A stretch of DNA of 64,000 nt from Sthenelais limicola (taxonomy: Eukaryota > Annelida > Polychaeta > Phyllodocida > Sigalionidae). This document shows positions 57,539-64,000 of the stretch, one piece after another (position 1 is the first letter of the stretch; each line of letters opens with the position of its first letter). The position numbers were made by a program, and so were the translations under genes. The notes beneath the pieces were generated by a model. That model saw only the letters and a list, made by a program, of their open reading frames with translations, was not told the origin of the DNA and did no database searches. The stretch is from NCBI GenBank assembly GCA_942159475.1, contig OW804099.1, positions 10,927,954 to 10,991,953 of the forward strand, given 5' to 3'.

Positions 57539-58409
57539 CCAAAGGACGAGAAAGAGATTTTTTCATAGCCGTAAATACTTTCTGAGTAGATGGGGGAGGC
57601 AAATAACGGTCAACAGAGTCTGTAGCCCAACATCCATGGGTTTTGATATGTTGCCTTGATGAGGGATCGACTTGGAGTACATGGCTAGCAGCCCCGCGTC
57701 GAAGCCCATGTAAGGTGGTTAGTTCTGCGTCAGGGATCTTAAGGGCCTTTAAGATATGGGCCCAGATCTTTCGGAGGTAAGATATAGTCATGTTCTTGCC
57801 GTCTTGAAACATGATGAATGGGTCGAGGGGGTGTGTGGTAGGCACAGACTTGAGCATCCGGATAATAGCCCGCCTTGGGCATAGTGGAGAGCCCTCCAGG
57901 GCCGGGATCACAATTGTTCGTGCGGGGCCTGCGATCTGGAAGGATTTAGACCACTTATATACGACAGATACTCGGTCGTCGTACACGGTGACATCAGCTC
58001 TCGTCAGATGGCGACTTGTGTCGAAATGGGCCGTTGTCTTGGCAGCAATGTTGGATTGTCTCATAAACGTATGAAACAGGAGTAGGTATGCGGCCCTCAA
58101 TGAGTCTCCATTGGAGAGAGACGCGGCGACCTTGATCACCTTCTCCAACAGGGCTGGAGTGACTGGTGGCGCCGGCTGGTGGTAGTGCCTCACATTCTTG
58201 GACACAGAAAGCAAGGCATTCTTGACTTGGTGGGATGTAAAAGGGGCCGAGCTAAGGCCCATGTTGCGGTAGCAGGAGGACAGCGATGAGATGTAGTTCC
58301 TCACTGTCTGAGAAGTGTTACCCGCCGTCACACACTTCTCCACGAAGGCACATATCACATCATTAGGGGGTGCCTCAAAGTCACTCTTGCATCGACAGCA
58401 AAAAACCAC
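57534..58409 (-). CDS. Tyrosine recombinase of the YR retrotransposon
   Basis: 291 codons as bounded. The frame stays open further upstream and overlaps the RT end (stop near 58517) in the -1 frame, so the true start or frameshift point is near 58520-58560. Core-binding-like helices come first, then the catalytic domain with R117, H234-x-x-R237, H258 and nucleophile Y269, all present. The enzyme should join circular cDNA to the genome by site-specific recombination in place of a DDE integrase. It ends inside repeat B1. Confidence 0.9.
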   Translation of the reverse strand: MVFCCRCKSDFEAPPNDVICAFVEKCVTAGNTSQTVRNYISSLSSCYRNMGLSSAPFTSHQVKNALLSVSKNVRHYHQPAPPVTPALLEKVIKVAASLSNGDSLRAAYLLLFHTFMRQSNIAAKTTAHFDTSRHLTRADVTVYDDRVSVVYKWSKSFQIAGPARTIVIPALEGSPLCPRRAIIRMLKSVPTTHPLDPFIMFQDGKNMTISYLRKIWAHILKALKIPDAELTTLHGLRRGAASHVLQVDPSSRQHIKTHGCWATDSVDRYLPPPSTQKVFTAMKKSLSRPLD

Positions 58410-58516
58410 AAACCTAGATAGTATCGACTTGTGGTTAGATAGCGTGCCCGGTCGAATTGCTGTGGTTTGGCGGTCTTCTGCGGCCTGGAAGAGCGAGTTG
58501 ATGATGGGATCTGAAA

Positions 58517-60493
58517 TTATATGAACGATCGAAAATTCATAGAGTCTCTGTGAGGCTTTATCTCACTTAGTTTATGTTTGGCAATGAGATGGGCGGCCCG
58601 GCTTTCCTCAGCTGGGCTGATGTGTCTGCGGCTAAGGGCGTCAGCCACCTCCATCTCCACACCCGGGGCATGTATGAACTGGAAAGAAATGTTACGCTCA
58701 GATGCAAAGTACCAAAACGCTCTACACACAGCGTTAATTATGCGGTCTCTTCCTCGTCCACCTGTAAGAGAGGCGATAGCGCCTTGATTATCACAAACAA
58801 TAAGAATGGCACAGTCATAGCAATCAAAGCAGATGGTCCTAACGGCAATAAGGCAGTTTAATGCTTCCAATTGTGAGATATGCATTCCTTTTATGCGATT
58901 CTTGGGGTAGACGATTGAGTAGCAGATTCTTTCCGACCACCCGCCTCCCCCGGTGAGGCAAGAGTCAGCGCGTATGGTGATGGTTGGTTCAAAACTGGGA
59001 AGTATCATGGCTCGAGCATTGTGTTGGGACAAGAAACGGATAAACCAACTCAGGTCCCTTTTAATGTCGACACTCACTAATATACCAGATTCAGAGGCTT
59101 CTCTGAGTGTTTCGAGTAGTCTATTCATGAATAGGCGGGCTGGTTTTACCACCTGTCCAATATGATTAATATGACCTATAATCGATTGCAATGTCTTCTT
59201 AGAGATCATATGTTTGACACTAACTTGGCGGGCGAGAGCGAGGAAACTAGCGACCTTCTTTTCTGGTAGTCTTAACTCCCTTTTCTCTACATCAATTATT
59301 ATTCCTAGGAACTTAATCGAGGAGCTTGGGGAGATGATCTTTTCCCAGGCTATTGGGAGACCTAGTGCTCGAATGACGCCGCGGGCTATGTCGAACTTAT
59401 TTTGTGGGTTGTCATTGATTGGGCAGACCAGGAGGGCATCATCTAAGTAGATAATACTTTCTACCCCCTTTTCGTGGAGTGCGCGAGATATAAAGTTGGC
59501 CATGCGCTGCATGTACAGCGAGCTGATGCGTGTGCCGAATGGCATGCTAGTATCGACGAAAAACTTCCCATTGTGCTGCATACAGTTCAAAGGCCAGTCA
59601 ATAGGATCGAGGGCGAAGTTGCGGTATGCGCGTGAGATGTCAATAGAGGCCAACTTAACCTCAAAGTTGTGTTGAATTATGGTCTCGACTGCGTCGGCGA
59701 CGGAGCGGAGACAGTGGAAGACGCTTTTACCAAAGATTGAGTTTTTAGTTATTTGTGAATTTGGGCCGGTTTCCTTAGGATGGGACAAATCCACAATTAT
59801 GCGTCTTTCTGTTATAGATGACTTAGGCCTAGTCATTATTGGAGCTATGTTGCACCACGGGGTGAAAGGTGGAGCAGCAAAAGGACCTATTAGAGCGCCT
59901 AGGCCGCGTTCCTTGTCAATATAGTTAACTATGTGTTGATCGAAGGCCACGGCGGAGGGGTGGTTTTGGTAAGTAGGGGATATGGATGGTGGAGGTCCTC
60001 TAAATTGAAGTGGAAATCCGAACTCGATTAAATCTATGATCCAGTCATCATCCATATGGCCTGTGGCGAATGCTCGCCAGTTGTGAATGTTGTTACATGT
60101 TACAATTGGGACTCGGGCCCCCAGTACATTTGGGAGAGCGAATTGACGTACAGGTGTATAGGCATGTAATAACTTTGATTGGGCTGCTTCTTCCGATAGA
60201 TAGGGCCATGCAATTTCACGCTCTAGTTTCATTATTTTAGATAGTTCAGTGGAGGGATATATGCTGCGACCAAAATAGGCGTCACTGTCATATACTGGTG
60301 TTATGGTATCCACTTCAAATTCTAGGTGGTCAATTTCAATGTCAACAGAGCTAGTTAGTCGTGATGCGGGTGGCGGTAAATCTATTTTAGTAAGGTCGAG
60401 GAAGGCTTCAGAGCAATCATGATTGAGCTGTTTTTCCCCCTTTTTACATTGATCGTAGCTGGTGCTATGAGGGGGGACCTTTGGAGAAGATAG
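58517..60493 (-). CDS. Reverse transcriptase-RNase H of the YR retrotransposon
   Basis: The frame is open from the codon after a TGA at 60496-60494. The first in-frame GTG is 60313 and there is no upstream ATG, so it is probably made as a Gag fusion by readthrough or reinitiation. RT motifs: IIVDLSH, ASIDISRAYRNF, MPFGTRISS and YLDD (residues 289-292 counted from 60313). RNase H: IRADSC..GGGW, QLEALNCL, CDNQGAIASL and ADALSR. This is the DIRS-type RT/RH arrangement. The frame is intact through the C-terminus, where it overlaps the recombinase. Confidence 0.9.
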   Translation of the reverse strand, partial: LSSPKVPPHSTSYDQCKKGEKQLNHDCSEAFLDLTKIDLPPPASRLTSSVDIEIDHLEFEVDTITPVYDSDAYFGRSIYPSTELSKIMKLEREIAWPYLSEEAAQSKLLHAYTPVRQFALPNVLGARVPIVTCNNIHNWRAFATGHMDDDWIIDLIEFGFPLQFRGPPPSISPTYQNHPSAVAFDQHIVNYIDKERGLGALIGPFAAPPFTPWCNIAPIMTRPKSSITERRIIVDLSHPKETGPNSQITKNSIFGKSVFHCLRSVADAVETIIQHNFEVKLASIDISRAYRNFALDPIDWPLNCMQHNGKFFVDTSMPFGTRISSLYMQRMANFISRALHEKGVESIIYLDDALLVCPINDNPQNKFDIARGVIRALGLPIAWEKIISPSSSIKFLGIIIDVEKRELRLPEKKVASFLALARQVSVKHMISKKTLQSIIGHINHIGQVVKPARLFMNRLLETLREASESGILVSVDIKRDLSWFIRFLSQHNARAMILPSFEPTITIRADSCLTGGGGWSERICYSIVYPKNRIKGMHISQLEALNCLIAVRTICFDCYDCAILIVCDNQGAIASLTGGRGRDRIINAVCRAFWYFASERNISFQFIHAPGVEMEVADALSRRHISPAEESRAAHLIAKHKLSEIKPHRDSMNFRSFI

Positions 60494-61552
60494 TCAGTTA
60501 CTAGTATTATCCCTGTTATTTGAGGGTTTATAGGGCGGTTTGCCGTCCTTCTTATCCTCTGGTTTGCCTGTGTAGTTACCTTTCCTCTTGTTACAAGCTC
60601 TACACGTGTGAGGGTTTTCAAAGCCATTTGTGGCACAGAAAGCACATATGTGCTTCATTAATACTTGGCCGACAGAGTGGTTTTCTTGATTGTCGCACCT
60701 TCCCTTATTAAATTGGGGACATGGGACAGACCAAGCGACGTCGTCAATAGATTTTGCCTTTATGTATTTGTCAGTACGGGCCCTCTCTATGCGCGCAATG
60801 TCGTCCCATTCTCACTTGCCCCTTGCAACGTTTGCTATAACTACGTTTGAAAAGGCACGTACATTTTCCCAGGGGATTGAAGTATTATCATCTGCAATTT
60901 GACCAATATGTACCATAATCCCGTGTTCTTCCGTACCTTCTTCGGCCGCGTCTGCGGCCATTGCACATAAACCAGATACATGTTCATTGAAAGAGAGTTC
61001 ATCAGGGTGGGAGTTCTTAATGATTTTCCTTTGGGAATCCCTTTCTAAATAGGCAAAAGGCCTGTACCTTTTAATGTGTTGATCGATTTTCTTAGGATTA
61101 CCTTTAGTGCGGCGGAACTTGGGCTCTAGCATTTCAGTTGCTCGTTTAATTTGCTTCTTAGTAGTTGGGCTTGAATCAGATAGGCTATAGTCCTCGGAGG
61201 ACGTGGAGAAATGTTTCTTTCTTGACTTAGGCACACTTCCCTTTGGACTAGTTTTCTTAGCGGGGGAGCTAACTACCTTATTCTTTCCAGCCCTTAGTTG
61301 ACCCTGCCCCGGGGAGAGAACAAGAGGAGATATCACCTGTTTCTGCTCGACCATTCGGAGTAGGCGGTTGCTGATTTCCGTCTGTTGATCCATTCTCTGA
61401 AGCAGGCTGGCTATGTGGCTAACGTAGCCCGTCTTCTTCTTCCGGGCAGCGCCCTTTGTAGCGGCACTTTCTTGAGCTTCAGTCAGAAACTCGTCACCTA
61501 TAAGATCAGCCATTTCTTCCCGTCTGGCTGTCTGTGTTCTAGTGGTTGACAT
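60494..61552 (-). CDS. gag: Gag-like protein of the YR retrotransposon, interrupted by UGA
   Basis: ATG at 61552-61550. The first 246 codons are open, with Lys-rich nuclear-type stretches and the FNEHVSGLCAMAADAAEEG region seen in DIRS-type Gag. There is a TGA at 60814-60812, after which the same frame continues 105 codons through a Cys/His-rich nucleic-acid-binding region (CPQFNKGRC...H...CAFC...H...C) to a second TGA at 60496-60494, and then on into RT. Two UGA codons in one otherwise open gag-RT frame suggest either readthrough or two point mutations. The zinc-binding residues downstream of the first UGA are well kept. Confidence 0.78.
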
Positions 61553-61781
61553 ATGTGAATATGTGAGAAGTGCTGGCGGCCGTATAGGGGGCCAACTGGT
61601 ACAGCAGGAGACGGTGAGGTGAGCGAAGTGGCGACCCCAAAGCTAAATTCGAAAGTGTGGTTTGAACGGAGAGGAGCAGGGCTTATATATGAGGGAGTTA
61701 TGTAATATGTTGAAGTAGGTAATTTAGAAGAGGGAGGCCCGCCGCGTCTCTCATGCTCCACTGATTTTCAATAGTGATCAC
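61553..61781 (-). repeat. 5' repeat A1 and leader
   Basis: A1 is 61781-61640, equal to 57357-57216. An ~87-bp leader to the gag ATG follows. On the minus strand A1 begins GTGATCACTATTGAAAATCA. Confidence 0.9.
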
Positions 61782-62316
61782 TATGTGAATATCTAATATT
61801 TATTCTGATTCCTGCATAGGTGCGCAGCAGTGATTGAAGTCCAGACTTCAAGTACCGCAAACCAACTGTGAATCCCACAAACCAGGTAATTAGTTTGTTT
61901 TCATATCTGTGTCTCTTGTTCTGAACTTTACTTTAAGATAACGTTTCTACGAAAACAGGATAGCCAAAGCATTTGATCTTTTAAAAGCATCCAAGTATTT
62001 TCAATAATTCCAATTTTCATTATATCTTAAAATCAATTTTAGATTTTAGTTTGAAATAAAACGGATCGGAACCTAACAATTAAATACTATGAAAACGGGA
62101 TGAAACCACCGATTTATCGTAGGAAATGTTGGTAAAAACTCTGACAAATCGGTAACAGATAGAGTCTAATGCCGACTTTGTCGGTAATTTCCCAGCAGTA
62201 TGTTCTATTTTTTTCTGAATAAATTCACATAAATTCTGTTTTCTAGAATAGCTTAAGACAACCAGGTGGACGATGTAGGAGACATTAAAAGCTAACTTTC
62301 TAGACACAACGATTTT
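61782..62316. other. Non-coding stretch with candidate exon
   Basis: Includes the candidate second exon 61820-61885 of the weak spliced transcript. Otherwise AT-rich with nothing recognised. Confidence 0.4.
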
Positions 62317-62540
62317 TGAGTTAGGCCCTGATTAATGTATGAAAAAACATCAAATAAATAATTATATACCTAAGCAATTGTGAACGATATATTGGTCTAA
62401 GATCTATCACCCATGTGTTGCCACTAATAATCCACTTATCAAAGATGGGTTGATGTGCCAGCATACATAGACATGGCAAGGAGGATCTGCTCTTTGATAA
62501 AAGTCAAGATTTATTCAGATCGTACTGTTTTAAGGGAGGA
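62317..62540. repeat. Interspersed repeat, copy 3
   Basis: Uninterrupted relative of 40505-40645 plus 43145-43205: GGCCCTGATTAATGTATGAA, GTATATTGGTCTAAG-type and GGCAAGGAGGATCTGCTCTT blocks. It shows the sequence around the foldback insertion site in an empty copy. Confidence 0.75.
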
Positions 62541-64000
62541 TTTACGAGCATTCTTTCCATTTAAAATTAAGATATTTCCCATTTTTGGCATTATCTGGTA
62601 TGTTCAATGGGTTAATTAGGGCCTAGATCTATTAACACATCATATCAAATGTATATGAACCATAAGCATACAATGTCACCTAATGACCACCTATATGAGT
62701 CAGATTTTCAGAAAATGTACAATTCAACTTCGCCAAACTTCCCAAATAACCCAAATTTCAGACGAAAATAAACTTCAAAATACAGTTCAACCTAACCAAC
62801 CAACGTGAAGGAACATAAGACAAGAAATACAGAAATTAACATTCATTGTGATGTATTTCAGTGATTCGGTATTCAAGTATATATTGTAAATATTTAGGTG
62901 TTTGATCTTGCTTAAAATAGTCAATCTAGTGAACATTTAAATAAACGAGAGATTTGGAGAGTCTTACCTGTTTCTATTAAGAGAGAGATAGAGAAATGAC
63001 AGACAGAGGGGGGGGGTATAGAGTAGGATGGCAGCGAATCCCTGCCTATTTGTTACATTTTATGATTTATGAACACGATCATCTCTCCTCCCCACAATCT
63101 GTATGCCTCTCTTGTTTCTCTCTCCCCCCCCCCCCCCCCACACACTTCCCATCACATCGTGGGGCGGTGGGATGGGGTTGGGGGACATAGGCGGGGTGTG
63201 GGGCAAGAGAGGTCATATCAACTCCTTTGAATATAAATTCATTAAAGTTTATGGTGGGCCTATAGCATAATCTGACCTGATGGGTCGATTCAAACTGTTA
63301 TACATAATTCAGATTTGTTGATACAGTTGAACAGGTACAATGCCAACCTTTATATTTGTATAGGAAAAAACGATCATTTTTGTCACATCCGATTCACATA
63401 CAATGAGAGAATGACAGAAATGATGGAGTAAATTAATGACATTATATTTTTGCTTGATGTTTGTAGGAATAAATCCCAAGACTGGCAGCAAATCTACTAA
63501 CAGCAACTGCTGGCGACTTCTACTCCAACAGTGAAAACCAGAATCAACCAACAGTGAGGGGACAGTGATTATAGCCAAGGGCAGGAAAAACTAGTATGGT
63601 TAGGTAAAACTCATGCTGAGTTATCACCATAGTGCTTGAAATATACCTGTGGACATGTTAGCAGAGATGAAGTATAGTGGGGAACCAAAATCAAATGTTG
63701 TGTATTTCTGTTCGTTTCTGTTAGTAGACAATATATACCTATGTTAAACTTAGCATGTAGTCACATTAATTGTGGTCCAGTTCAAGTCTATTTTTTCACT
63801 TATCGATTGTGAATGTATGATATGTTTGACTTATCTTGTACACTTTTCTGTGATAGAATGCTACTATAGCAAGTGGATACATGTAGGAACTATTGTTGGT
63901 TTAGTTGGTGTATCCATATCAAAATGTGTGCGAAATTATAGTGTGCGAATTTAGCATTAACATTAACATGGGAATTCAACCCCAACATTATAGTTACATA
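62541..64000. other. Non-coding end of the window
   Basis: AT-rich with a poly-C run at 63126-63139 and a G-rich patch at 63160-63205. A candidate acceptor lies at 63465-63466. No gene is supported. Confidence 0.45.

Larger units (their letters stand above)
56957..61781 (-). mobile_element. Tyrosine-recombinase retrotransposon with split direct repeats
   Basis: 4.8-kb minus-strand element. A 142-bp repeat A (61781-61640) begins it, then gag, RT-RNase H and tyrosine recombinase, then repeat B (57538-57358, 181 bp), A again (57357-57216), a 78-bp spacer and B again (57137-56957). A1-ORFs-B1-A2-B2 is the diagnostic split-direct-repeat form of PAT/Ngaro-like members of the DIRS order. No integrase, aspartic protease or obvious methyltransferase. 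The A copies and the B copies each look identical, so the insertion is recent. No target duplication is expected or seen. Confidence 0.92.

Overview
The window looks like an AT-rich nuclear genome segment of an invertebrate animal, probably a marine lophotrochozoan such as a mollusc. That assignment is an inference. It rests on a spliced CARD-NACHT (NLR-like) immune gene, Ty3/gypsy elements with extra 3' genes, a PAT/Ngaro-type tyrosine-recombinase retrotransposon, TGACCTTGACC-rich repeats and very heavy minisatellite content. There are no bacterial operons, tRNA genes or rRNA genes.

Only one host protein-coding gene is well supported. It is a plus-strand NLR-like gene whose recognisable exons are 3817-4204 (second half of a CARD plus a 9-residue repeat), 4519-4660 (linker), 5455-7011 (NACHT) and 30390-31287 (C-terminal exon with stop). 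Splice phases agree at all three junctions. The first half of the CARD is not seen and should lie upstream. The last intron is 23.4 kb, and about three quarters of it is transposon: an 11.4-kb Ty3/gypsy element (7332-18770), a 1.28-kb terminal-inverted-repeat (TIR) element (18928-20208) and a 5.1-kb TIR element (21593-26677). All three are inserted in one 20-bp TA-rich minisatellite. Two coding exons contain their own in-frame minisatellites, and in one of them every repeat unit carries a phase-correct splice donor.

Layout: 1-2040 is a 31-bp minisatellite with a short SINE-like insertion. 2041-3816 is non-coding with a diverged ~160-bp repeat. 3817-31287 is the NLR gene. 31288-36900 holds minisatellites, a LINE 3' relic, a MITE inserted in a relative of itself, homopurine tracts and a broken Gag-like gene. 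36900-40640 holds a 37-bp perfect palindrome and a diverged duplication. 40646-43144 is a foldback element whose arms are built from short tandem repeats. 43354-54778 is a minus-strand Ty3/gypsy-like retroelement with pol, a spliced envelope-like gene and an accessory membrane protein; its gag, primer site and part of the 5' LTR are deleted. 56957-61781 is a minus-strand tyrosine-recombinase (DIRS-order) element with split direct repeats and two in-frame UGA codons in its gag-RT frame. The remainder is unassigned, with one weak candidate for a spliced transcript.

The most unusual signals are: (i) the minus-strand retroelement, where a membrane anchor plus cytoplasmic module occurs twice, once fused to the envelope C-terminus and once as a separate gene, each behind a strong splice acceptor; (ii) the Ty3/gypsy element with a 723-residue zinc-finger/coiled-coil ORF 3' of pol and a Gag with three TQT (LC8-type) motifs; (iii) the 5.1-kb TIR element with about 19 copies of a TTATGCACA-type motif; (iv) the foldback element; and (v) the splice-donor minisatellite in the NLR gene.
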